NCBI GenBank assembly: GCA_049589355.1
Contig: JBAWAP010000189.1
Coordinates: 1 to 13,063, forward strand
DNA: 13,063 nt
Reading direction: 5' to 3'
From: JBAWAP01 sp049589355
GTDB lineage: Bacteria; Chloroflexota; Anaerolineae; VGOG01
Position numbers and translations under genes: made by a program
Shown: positions 1-5,408 of the stretch, one piece after another
Layout of the letters: every line of letters begins with the position of its first letter
Numbering within the stretch: the first letter of the stretch is position 1
Notes under the pieces: generated by a model
Database searches by the model: none
Told to the model about the DNA's origin: nothing
Seen by the model: only the letters and a program-made list of their open reading frames with translations

Positions 1-27
1 GCGATAATCCGTGTAATTATGGGCACA

Positions 28-56
28 AGTATACCACAATCATTTCTGCCTGTCAA
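28..56 (-). promoter_or_regulatory. Strong leftward sigma-70-type promoter leaving the window
   Basis: Read on the minus strand, TTGACA (complement of 51-56) is followed after exactly 17 bp by TATACT (complement of 28-33), and TGG directly precedes the -10 as in an extended -10. The match to the housekeeping consensus is 6/6 and 5/6. It should fire leftward, so a minus-strand gene probably starts just beyond the left edge. No ORF for it is visible here. Confidence 0.6.
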
Positions 57-117
57 ATGTGCAAATCCCTGAAAGGTGTATTTCAATTTGGGGACGAGAC
101 TGAGGGTTGGCGCAGTC

Positions 118-347
118 TGTCATTGCGAGTCTTCCATGGCACATCGTGCCATCCGTAGGGGGCAGAAACGTCCCACCCTCACCCTCACCCTAACCCTCTC
201 CCTGCGAGGGAGAGGGGACTTGCCCCCTCTCCCCCCTTTGGGGAGAGGGCGGGGGGTGAGGGGAAGTTTCTGAGTAGGAGCACTTTTTGCGACGAAGCAA
301 TCCCCAAATGCAGGAAGGGAGATTGCTTCGCTTCGCTCGCCATGACA
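118..347. repeat. Nested palindromic repeat element (MITE/REP-like)
   Basis: The outer ends are TGTCATTGCGAG (118-129) and CTCGCCATGACA (336-347), inverted repeats with one mismatch. Inside lie a perfect 7-bp hairpin (136-142/146-152) and a near-perfect stem GCGACGAAGCAATC (289-302) against GATTGCTTCG (321-330). A second element sits within: ends CAGAAAC (163-169) and GTTTCTG (266-272), CCCTCACCC units (176-190) facing GGGTGAGGG (254-262), and two strong hairpins (194-203/207-216 and 225-234/240-249). It has no coding capacity. It looks like one non-autonomous palindromic repeat that received another. The short ORFs that can be drawn here are repeat translations, not genes. Confidence 0.65.
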
Positions 348-381
348 TTTGCCCTAGAACTGAAATGCACATAATCCTTGG

Positions 382-447
382 GCCTGCGCAGCAGGCTTCG
401 GCGTGAGCGCTCAGCCGAACGGTCGGGGGGCATGGGGAGGTGTCCCC
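382..447. repeat. Cluster of three consecutive hairpins
   Basis: GCCTGC/GCAGGC (382-387/391-396, 3-nt loop) is followed at once by TTCGGC/GCCGAA (397-402/414-419) enclosing the self-complementary TGAGCGCTCA (404-413). GGGGA/TCCCC (434-438/443-447) follows. There is no T tract, so this is not a standard terminator. It is probably another intergenic palindromic repeat. The remaining bases up to about 470 show nothing else I can name. Confidence 0.5.
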
Positions 448-456
448 CGCCCCCTC

Positions 457-485
457 TTCTCTTTTAGGCCAAATTGTGGTAAAAT
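457..485 (+). promoter_or_regulatory. Putative extended -10 promoter for the amidohydrolase
   Basis: TGGTAAAAT at 477-485 is an extended -10 (TGN plus TAAAAT, 5/6 to consensus). The -35 region 17 bp upstream (TTCTCT, 457-462) is poor, which extended -10 promoters tolerate. The predicted start near 492 leaves a leader of about 40 nt before the TTG start codon. Confidence 0.4.
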
Positions 486-533
486 TGCTGGGGTAATGTC
501 AGATGCCAAGACCAATCATCAGGAGGCACAATC

Positions 534-1859
534 TTGAGCAAGACGCTGATCAAAAATGCAGACATTATCACCTTGAACGAGGATGGCCAAGTGCTGATGG
601 GCACCGACATAGCCGTTGCTGACGACAAAATTTTTGCTCTGGGGGATGTGCCAGCCAATTTCGCCCCCGACGAGATCATCGAAGCCACCGATCGCGTAGT
701 CATGCCTGGCTTCTTCAACGCCCACACCCACTCCGCGATCACCCTGATACGTGGTTGGGCCGACGATCTACCTTTTGACCGCTGGTTGAACGAGCGTATC
801 TGGGTGTCCGAGTCGGCCCTGGAAGAAGAGGATGTGTATTGGGGAGCTGCTCTGGCCGCAGCGGAGATGATCCGTTCGGGCACGGTGGGCTTCGCCGACC
901 ACTATTTCTACATGGACCAGGTCGCTAAAGCGGTCGAGGAGTCGGGCCTGAGGGCCAATCTGGCCTGGTGCGTCTTCGGCCTGGGAGAGGAAGCAGAGAT
1001 AGGAACGGACCTGGAGGGGAGCATCGAGTTCGTGGAAAGGTGGCAGGGAGCGGCCGAGGGGCGGATCAGGACTGTCCTGGGTCCCCACGCCCCCTATAGC
1101 TGTCCACCGGAATTCCTGGCTAAGGTGGCCCAGCGCGCGGCCGAGCTAGGGGTGGGGCTGCACATCCACCTCTCCGAGTCCGAAGAACAATTGGAGGACT
1201 CGCTGGCCAAACACGGCCTAACCCCGGTGGCGCACCTGGAGTCCTTGGGCATCCTCGACGTGCCCACTATCGCCGCCCATTGCATCCACTTAACCGAAGA
1301 GGACAAGGAGATCCTGCTCCGGAAGCAGGTCAACGTCGTGCAGTGTCCCGGCTGCCACATGAAGCTGGGCCTGGCGATGACACCGGTGCCAGAGCTACTG
1401 GCCAAGGGCATCAACGTGGCCTTGGGCACCGATAGCACAGCCAGCAACAACGATCTGGACATGCTACAGGAAGCGCAATTGGCTTCCCTCATACAGAAAG
1501 CCCGCCTGCGTGACCCCGTCGCCCTGCCAGGCGATAGCGTCCTTCGCCTGGCGACCCAGAACGGGGCCCAGGCCATGGGCTTCCCTGAGAGCGGTGTCAT
1601 CGCCCCCGGCCGAGCGGCGGATCTCATCATCTTCGACTTCGACAAGCCCCACCTGCGGCCCCGCCACGATCTGATCTCCAACATCGTCTACGCAGCCAAG
1701 TCCTCCGACGTCAGCCACGTCATGGTGGCAGGCCGCCTCCTGATGCGGGATGGGGAACTTCTGACCCTGGACGAGGAGCGCATCATGTACGAGGCGGAGA
1801 AGCGAGCCTGGCGCATGGTCGGTGAGGAACTGCGCATGGTGAGGAAGTATCAAGTGTAG
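534..1859 (+). CDS. mtaD: Amidohydrolase of the MTA/SAH deaminase (MtaD/TrzN-like) family
   Basis: This is a 441-residue cytosolic metal-dependent aminohydrolase. By family it would deaminate S-adenosylhomocysteine, methylthioadenosine or a related purine/pterin. Visible motifs in order are metal-binding HTH (H64, H66) after a short beta-sandwich, HIHLSE (H212 metal, E215 catalytic), AAHC (H249) and GTDS (D300 metal). The C-terminal strand GVIAPGRAADLIIFD returns to the sandwich. Length is normal for the family. The start is TTG at 534, set by AGGAGG at 521-526 with a 7-nt spacer; an ATG at 503 is out of frame. One oddity: the segment after the HC motif reads CPGCHMKLG (271-279), where deaminases of this family usually have an NPxSNxKL-like sequence, so the substrate pocket may differ. 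The family is secure and the substrate is not. The gene lies 22 nt upstream of the ATPase remnant. Confidence 0.85.
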   Translation: MSKTLIKNADIITLNEDGQVLMGTDIAVADDKIFALGDVPANFAPDEIIEATDRVVMPGFFNAHTHSAITLIRGWADDLPFDRWLNERIWVSESALEEEDVYWGAALAAAEMIRSGTVGFADHYFYMDQVAKAVEESGLRANLAWCVFGLGEEAEIGTDLEGSIEFVERWQGAAEGRIRTVLGPHAPYSCPPEFLAKVAQRAAELGVGLHIHLSESEEQLEDSLAKHGLTPVAHLESLGILDVPTIAAHCIHLTEEDKEILLRKQVNVVQCPGCHMKLGLAMTPVPELLAKGINVALGTDSTASNNDLDMLQEAQLASLIQKARLRDPVALPGDSVLRLATQNGAQAMGFPESGVIAPGRAADLIIFDFDKPHLRPRHDLISNIVYAAKSSDVSHVMVAGRLLMRDGELLTLDEERIMYEAEKRAWRMVGEELRMVRKYQV

Positions 1860-1881
1860 AGGAAGTCAGGGAGGTGTTACC

Positions 1882-2109
1882 ATGCAACCCTTCGAGAAGC
1901 TCGGCGCCTTCTACCTGGGCCAGGAATATGACCTGGCCACGGGTAAACGGCTCGACAGCCTCGTCATGTACGACGCCCGTGACCTCACCACCCACGCTGT
2001 CTGCGTTGGCATGACTGGTTCTGGTAAGACCGGCCTCTGCATTGATCTGCTGGAGGAGGCTGCCATAGACAATGTCCCCGCCATCATGATAGACCCCAAA
2101 AATGAGTAA
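1882..2109 (+). pseudogene. Truncated HerA/DUF87-like ATPase (N-terminal 75 residues only)
   Basis: The good ribosome site AGGGAGG (1868-1874) precedes ATG 1882. The product starts MQPFEKLGAFYLG, has a full Walker A motif GMTGSGKT (residues 43-50), and reaches the strand AIMIDPK (68-73) that normally continues into the body of a several-hundred-residue ATP-binding protein of the HerA/VirB4-like group. Translation stops two codons later, inside a run of near-heptameric repeats (2101-2137). No Walker B, sensor or arginine-finger region follows in any frame up to the next gene. I infer a 5' remnant left by a deletion whose right junction is the repeat run. A free 75-residue peptide could still be made, but an active ATPase could not. 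It sits 22 nt after the amidohydrolase, consistent with a former operon. Confidence 0.65.
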
Positions 2110-2137
2110 CGAGTCAACGAGTAATGGGGCAACAAGT
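2101..2137 (+). repeat. Heptameric short tandem repeats at the ATPase truncation point
   Basis: Units AATGAGT (2101-2107), AACGAGT (2108-2114), AACGAGT (2116-2122) and AACAAGT (2131-2137) recur with a 7-8 nt period and supply the stop codon of the truncated ATPase. Three other gene boundaries in the window carry unrelated 7-nt-period repeats. Confidence 0.6.
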
Positions 2138-2272
2138 AAGGAGGTGGTGACATGTGAGATAGAGTGTGGCAGACGCTCTCGTCACAGGAGGAATGCGAAA
2201 ACCGCCGAAGGACCTCCGAAGTGTGTATCTGGCCCTGTTGGGCACCGTTTTAGTGAAAGGAGGCAAGAAGCC
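2138..2272 (+). other. Leader with several ribosome-site-like sequences, no convincing gene
   Basis: AAGGAGGTGGTGAC (2138-2151) leads to ATG followed directly by TGA (2152-2157), a start-stop pair. A second AGGAGG (2186-2191) lies only 1 nt before ATG 2193, which opens a 34-codon frame (2193-2297) beginning MRKPPKDLRSVYLALLG and overlapping the next gene's start. A third, AAAGGAGG (2257-2263), is correctly placed for ATG 2273. These may be traces of a gene lost with the ATPase body, or translated leaders. I see no promoter worth calling. Confidence 0.3.
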
Positions 2273-2767
2273 ATGTTCCGCAAATACAGTATCTTGATCG
2301 GTCTCTTAGTGGGCAGCCTGACGCAAACGGCTTTCTCCGGCTCGTTTCAGGTGCCCAGGCAGTTGCGTGGTATCCCCTGGTGGGTATGGTTGCTGGTAAT
2401 ACTGGTACTGCTAGCACTGTTGATTTGGTGGTGGCTACGTTCTCCCGAGGAAAAAGCAGCTCCAGCAGCCAAAGCTGAGGCCGAAGCTCCAACTCGTGTC
2501 GTGGAGGCACCACAGCCAGATGATCTAACGCGCATTGAGGGGATTGGCCCCAAGATATCCAGCTTGCTTCAGGCAGCCGGCATCACGACCTTTACGCAAT
2601 TGGCTGCAACCGATGTGAGTCGGCTGAAGCAGATCATCGCGGAGGCCGGCCTCGCTGCGCTGGCAGATCCCGCCACCTGGCCCGAGCAGGCCAGCCTGGC
2701 GGCTGCTGGTCAGTGGAATGCACTTGAGACTCTGCAGGATGAGCTCAAAGGTGGCCGGCGGGTGTGA
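2273..2767 (+). CDS. Membrane-anchored helix-hairpin-helix domain protein
   Basis: The product has 164 residues. The start is ATG 2273 with AAGGAGG at 2257-2263; the frame is open back to 2102, but that part is repeat-derived and lacks a better ribosome site. The N-terminus (1-22) is hydrophobic and could be a signal peptide or first membrane segment. A strong tryptophan-bordered membrane helix spans about 35-55. A short Ala/Glu/Pro-rich linker (58-80) follows. The C-terminal domain (83 to the end) begins DDLTRIEGIGPKISSLLQAAGI, the helix-hairpin-helix signature (GIGPK hairpin), and continues FTQLAATDVSRLKQIIAEAG, as in DUF4332/RuvA-like HhH folds. Such domains bind DNA non-specifically or serve as protein contacts. 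The partner is unknown here. The gene ends 44 nt before mscL and may be co-transcribed with it. Confidence 0.75.
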   Translation: MFRKYSILIGLLVGSLTQTAFSGSFQVPRQLRGIPWWVWLLVILVLLALLIWWWLRSPEEKAAPAAKAEAEAPTRVVEAPQPDDLTRIEGIGPKISSLLQAAGITTFTQLAATDVSRLKQIIAEAGLAALADPATWPEQASLAAAGQWNALETLQDELKGGRRV

Positions 2768-2811
2768 TCAGCTTGGCCTAAAGTGAATATCTAACCACAA
2801 GGAGGCTAAGC

Positions 2812-3267
2812 ATGTTGAAAGAGTTCAAGGAATTCGCCCTTCGTGGCAATGTGGTTGACATGGCCGTGGGCATCATCATCGGCGCTGCCTTCGGTACTAT
2901 CGTCAACTCGCTGGTTAAGGACGTTATCATGCCGCCCATCGGCTTGCTCTTAGGTGGCTTGGATTTTGCCAACTTCTTCCTCTTGCTGAAGGGGGGCTCC
3001 CCAGCCGGGCCTTACGCATCGCTGGCTGACGCGCAGAAGGCAGGCGCGGTGACCATCAACTACGGCGTGTTAATCAATGCCATGGTCAGCTTCCTCATCG
3101 TCGCCTTCGTGCTGTTCCTGCTCATCCGCAGCGTCAACCGGATGAAGCGGGAAGAGGAAACACCGCCCGCCGAGCCGACGACGAAAGAATGCCCATATTG
3201 CTTATCTACCATCCCTATCAAGGCCACCCGCTGCCCACATTGCACCTCTGAACTGCCGGCGACATAG
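2812..3267 (+). CDS. mscL: Large-conductance mechanosensitive channel MscL with C-terminal zinc ribbon
   Basis: MscL is a homopentameric inner-membrane channel that opens under membrane tension and releases solutes during hypo-osmotic shock. The product (151 residues) opens with the amphipathic helix FKEFALRGNVVDMAVG, then TM1 (about 16-45, with GIIIGAAFGTIVNSLVKDVIMPP), a periplasmic loop (46-82) and TM2 (about 84-107). After the usual basic/acidic cytoplasmic stretch comes an extra tail with CPYC (127-130) and CPHC (141-144), a four-cysteine zinc ribbon of the type used as an adaptor. E. coli-type MscL ends without such a module. The ribosome site AAGGAGG (2799-2805) sits 6 nt before ATG. 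The family call is secure, and the metal site is inferred from spacing. Confidence 0.93.
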   Translation: MLKEFKEFALRGNVVDMAVGIIIGAAFGTIVNSLVKDVIMPPIGLLLGGLDFANFFLLLKGGSPAGPYASLADAQKAGAVTINYGVLINAMVSFLIVAFVLFLLIRSVNRMKREEETPPAEPTTKECPYCLSTIPIKATRCPHCTSELPAT

Positions 3268-3336
3268 GCTCAGCAATAGCGCGACTCAGCCATCTGTGCT
3301 AGCGGACGACACGGCAAACATCGAAGCCGGTATCTA

Positions 3337-3378
3337 AAAGGGCTTCTTGCGTCATGTAGAAGCCCTTTCGCTTTCTTT
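3337..3378 (+). terminator. Intrinsic terminator after mscL
   Basis: A perfect 11-bp stem, AAAGGGCTTCT (3337-3347) and AGAAGCCCTTT (3358-3368), has a 10-nt loop and is followed by the T-rich tail CGCTTTCTTT (3369-3378). It separates the mscL transcript from the IPK promoter, whose -35 box lies in the tail. The 69 bases between mscL and the stem show nothing else. Confidence 0.85.
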
Positions 3379-3421
3379 ACAAAGGCCTTCAGCTATGATA
3401 CAATCTATATGATACAATCTA
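3376..3421 (+). promoter_or_regulatory. Promoter of the IPK-HAD operon with duplicated -10 region
   Basis: TTTACA (3376-3381, 5/6) is spaced 17 bp from TACAAT (3399-3404, 5/6), which carries an upstream TG (3396-3397) as an extended -10. The 14-mer TATGATACAATCTA occurs twice in direct tandem (3394-3407 and 3408-3421), so a second extended -10 (TACAAT at 3413-3418) lies 14 bp downstream, without a matching -35 at 17 bp. The leader to the IPK start is about 70-80 nt. Confidence 0.7.
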
Positions 3422-3458
3422 CATGACTGGCAGGGGTCTTTTTGTGGAGACGTAGGCC

Positions 3459-3500
3459 ATGGAAAGCTGGTCAGAGTTAGCGAGAGAAAGGGATGGATGA
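3459..3500 (+). other. Possible 13-codon upstream ORF overlapping the IPK start
   Basis: ATG 3459 opens a frame of 13 codons (MESWSELARERDG) ending in TGA at 3498-3500, five bases past the IPK start codon ATG 3493-3495. A GGAG lies about 10 nt upstream. This layout would allow translational coupling to IPK, whose own ribosome site (GAGAAAGGG directly before the ATG) is placed too close to be good. It may also be chance. Confidence 0.25.
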
Positions 3501-4299
3501 ACTGATCTTCCTGAAACTTGGAGGGTCCCTCATAACCGATAAAAGCAAGGAGGCCACGGCGAAGGAGCGAGTCATCAGGCAGGCGGCACGGGAGATAAAG
3601 GGGGCACTGGAGGCCAAGCCTGACCTCAGGCTCCTCGTGGGCCACGGCAGCGGCTCCTTCGGACACTTCGTCGCCCAGCATCATGGCCTCCTCGAAGGAG
3701 GCCCGCCCAACTGGCGGGGCTATGTCGAGACGGGCGCGGCGGCCGCCCGCCTCAACCGCCTGTTGACAGACATCTTCCTGGGCGAAGGTGTTCCGGTTGT
3801 CTCCATCCAGCCCTCGGCCTCGGCCCACTGCTGGGATGGAGAGCTCATCTTTATGGAAACGGAGCCCATCGAATTGATGCTGCACCACGGCTTGGTGCCC
3901 CTGGTCTACGGCGACGTAGCCCTGGACGAGGTGCGTGGCTGCACCATCATCTCCACCGAACAGATCTTCGCCTACCTGGCCGGGCACCTTGAGCCTGTGC
4001 GGATCCTCCTGGCTGGCGAGGTAGAGGGCGTCTTCACCGCCGATCCCCTCCGAGACGAGTCGGCTCAGTTGATCCCAGAGATTTCGCGTCAGAACTTTTA
4101 CCAGGTGGAGCATAAGCTGGCGGGCTCTTATGGCGTTGATGTGACGGGCGGGATGCTGACCAAGGTCCGGATCATGTATGCCCTGGTACAGGAGCGACCT
4201 GAGCTCAAGGTGCAACTCATCTCAGGCCGACGACCGGGCATGATTCAACGAGCGCTGCTGGAGCCGGACCTCGAGGAAGGGACGACTATCCGCTTTTGA
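3493..4299 (+). CDS. ipk: Isopentenyl phosphate kinase (IPK)
   Basis: This cytosolic kinase of the amino-acid-kinase fold uses ATP to convert isopentenyl phosphate to isopentenyl diphosphate, the last step of the alternative (archaeal-type) mevalonate route. The 268-residue length is normal for the family. KLGGSLIT (8-15) is the N-terminal glycine-rich loop with K8. HGSGSFGH (51-58) ends in H58, the histidine that distinguishes IPK from other kinases of this fold. VYGDVALD (138-145), STEQIFAYLA and the LAGEVEGVF and DVTGGMLTKV segments form the nucleotide and substrate sites. The start is ATG 3493. The gene is first of two in its operon, and the HAD gene follows after 31 nt. A decarboxylase able to supply its substrate is encoded at 7050-8030. 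Confidence in the family is high. Confidence 0.92.
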   Translation: MDELIFLKLGGSLITDKSKEATAKERVIRQAAREIKGALEAKPDLRLLVGHGSGSFGHFVAQHHGLLEGGPPNWRGYVETGAAAARLNRLLTDIFLGEGVPVVSIQPSASAHCWDGELIFMETEPIELMLHHGLVPLVYGDVALDEVRGCTIISTEQIFAYLAGHLEPVRILLAGEVEGVFTADPLRDESAQLIPEISRQNFYQVEHKLAGSYGVDVTGGMLTKVRIMYALVQERPELKVQLISGRRPGMIQRALLEPDLEEGTTIRF

Positions 4300-4315
4300 A
4301 CTTTGACCTTTGAGC
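4295..4315 (+). repeat. Three heptamers TTTGANC across the IPK stop codon
   Basis: TTTGAAC (4295-4301), TTTGACC (4302-4308) and TTTGAGC (4309-4315) are three adjacent 7-mers differing only at the sixth base. The first contains the IPK stop codon (TGA 4297-4299), and the array fills most of the gap to the next gene. Confidence 0.7.
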
Positions 4316-4330
4316 TTAGAAAGGGGAACA

Positions 4331-5014
4331 ATGATTGCAGCTTTCTTTGATCTCGATGGCACCTTGTGCACTGAGCACATCTGGGGAGCTTTCAATAAGT
4401 ATTTCACCGAGCACCGTCGCAGGCGGCTCCTCCTCAATGCTTTTCTGGCCACTCACTTCTCCCTGTGGCCACTGCACCGCCTGGGCTTACTGAGCCGTGA
4501 GCGATTCTTCCGCTTGTGGATCAAGAACATGCCCTGGCTCCTCGTGGGCCTGCGGCCTGAAGAGAGCCAGGAGATCTTCCGCTGGGTCACCGATCAGGCC
4601 CTCATCCCTTCCCTGCGCCCTGACGTAGCCGTGGTTTTACGTCAACATCAGGCCGAAGGCCACCTGGTGGTCCTGGTCTCCGGTGCTTTCGAGGAGCTGC
4701 TGGCTTGCCTCGGGGAGCGATTGGGGGTGCAGCACGTCGTGGGCACGAGACTGGAGCTAAGCCGTGGGAGGTACTCAGGTCGTGCCGTCAAGCCCTGCTT
4801 CGGCCATGATAAGGTGGCTCTCCTCACCGAACTCCTGAATAAGAGCGGCCTGGAGGTAGACCTAAGCCAAAGTTTCTCCTACGGGGACAGTTTCTTCGAC
4901 ATCCCCGTGCTCGAACTCGTGGGCAACCCCGTTGCCGTCCACCCTGACAGCGAATTGTGGGACTATGCCTCGCAGAGGGGGTGGCGAATCCTCGGAGAGC
5001 CAAAAGAGACATGA
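4331..5014 (+). CDS. HAD-superfamily subfamily IB phosphatase (SerB/CicA-like)
   Basis: The product is 227 residues from ATG 4331, which has AAAGGGG at 4320-4326; an upstream in-frame start at 4310 lies in the repeat and lacks a ribosome site. All four HAD motifs are present: FFDLDGT (D7 nucleophile, D9 acid/base), VSGAF (S117), K161 in HDKVALL, and YGDSFFDIPVL (D186, D190). The helical cap between motifs I and II (about 15-100) and the final LVGNPVAVHPD match HAD-IB hydrolases related to phosphoserine phosphatase and to phospholipid-type phosphatases. The substrate cannot be read from the sequence. Being second in an operon with IPK, it could act on a prenyl or lipid phosphate, but that is only inference. 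It is followed by an intrinsic terminator. Confidence 0.82.
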   Translation: MIAAFFDLDGTLCTEHIWGAFNKYFTEHRRRRLLLNAFLATHFSLWPLHRLGLLSRERFFRLWIKNMPWLLVGLRPEESQEIFRWVTDQALIPSLRPDVAVVLRQHQAEGHLVVLVSGAFEELLACLGERLGVQHVVGTRLELSRGRYSGRAVKPCFGHDKVALLTELLNKSGLEVDLSQSFSYGDSFFDIPVLELVGNPVAVHPDSELWDYASQRGWRILGEPKET

Positions 5015-5051
5015 GCGCATTGACTCCGATGTCAAGAAGCACACAACAAAG

Positions 5052-5088
5052 AGCCACTTGCGCTATCCGTGCAGGTGGCTTTTTCTCT
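5052..5088 (+). terminator. Intrinsic terminator of the IPK-HAD operon
   Basis: AGCCACTTGC (5052-5061) pairs with GCAGGTGGCT (5071-5080) over 10 bp with one G-T pair and a 9-nt loop, followed directly by TTTTCTCT (5081-5088). It lies 37 nt after the HAD stop codon. Confidence 0.8.
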
Positions 5089-5115
5089 TGCCAAAAGGCC
5101 GAAATCTGGTATACT
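5088..5115 (+). promoter_or_regulatory. Near-consensus promoter upstream of the gene scar
   Basis: TTGCCA (5088-5093, 5/6) is spaced 16 bp from TATACT (5110-5115, 5/6), with TGG before the -10. The ribosome site AGGAGAG and ATG 5153 follow. The promoter is intact although the gene behind it is not, so the loss is likely recent. Confidence 0.65.
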
Positions 5116-5152
5116 ATCCGAGCCGCTGAGAGGGTCGTTACAGGAGAGAGAC

Positions 5153-5260
5153 ATGGATATCCAAAACCTGCGCTGGTGGGGCTGGGGTACGCTGAACCAG
5201 TCCTTTGATCTGGAAGGTCGCACTGCCTTCTGGCCCGGGCTGGAGCTGTCGTCGACCTGA
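5153..5260 (+). pseudogene. 5' remnant of an FAD-binding oxidase (alkyl-DHAP-synthase-like)
   Basis: ATG 5153, with AGGAGAG just upstream (about 5142-5148), opens only 35 codons. The sequence LRWWGWGTLNQSFDL followed by GRTAFWP resembles the extreme N-terminus of FAD-linked oxidases related to alkyldihydroxyacetonephosphate synthase, which begin with a WxGWG segment and continue for about 500 residues. Here the frame meets TGA (5258-5260) within sequence that, one frame over, encodes the end of a different protein. No FAD-binding domain follows. The identification rests on the short W-G-W-G segment and on the nature of the joined sequence, so it is moderate. Confidence 0.5.
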
Positions 5261-5358
5261 TGGCGGAGCGGCTGGGCTGGGACGAGGCGGAGAGAGACCG
5301 TGAGCTGGCCGAATATGAGCGCCAGGTAAAACTCACCCAGGCTTGGCGGGAGGAGTAG
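5230..5358 (+). pseudogene. 3' remnant of a glycerol-3-phosphate dehydrogenase (GlpD-like)
   Basis: In the frame shifted from the preceding fragment, bases 5230-5358 read LARAGAVVDLMAERLGWDEA and continue ERDRELAEYERQVKLTQAWREE to a TAG stop. This resembles the C-terminal helical domain of FAD-dependent glycerol-3-phosphate dehydrogenases (DAO_C region: LGWD, then a charged helix with ELAxYxxQV). The catalytic FAD domain is absent. ATG 5260 could start 32 codons, but it has no ribosome site. GlpD-like and alkyl-DHAP-synthase-like genes are often neighbours, so a deletion removing the end of the first and most of the second explains both pieces. The scar converges on rsgA, 50 nt away. Confidence 0.5.
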
Positions 5359-5408
5359 CAGCATGTTCAAGTCCTGAGGTTTTGATATGGGGCACGGTCA
5401 TGCCTCGC

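Noticed and set aside
171..262. CCCTCACCC repeats considered as a CRISPR array
   Set aside because: The units are 6-9 nt with no spacers of constant length, and they pair with an inverted copy. This is a palindromic repeat, not CRISPR.
464..883. Minus-strand ORF over the amidohydrolase start
   Set aside because: It is antisense to a well-supported gene and its promoter, with low-complexity serine-rich translation and no ribosome site.
2102..2272. Longer start (2102) for the helix-hairpin-helix protein
   Set aside because: The added 57 residues are encoded by the tandem repeat and leader sequence. A correctly spaced AAGGAGG and ATG are at 2257-2275.
3352..4215. 287-codon minus-strand ORF opposite IPK
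   Set aside because: It is a shadow of the IPK gene, which has full catalytic motifs, and it would start inside the IPK coding region.
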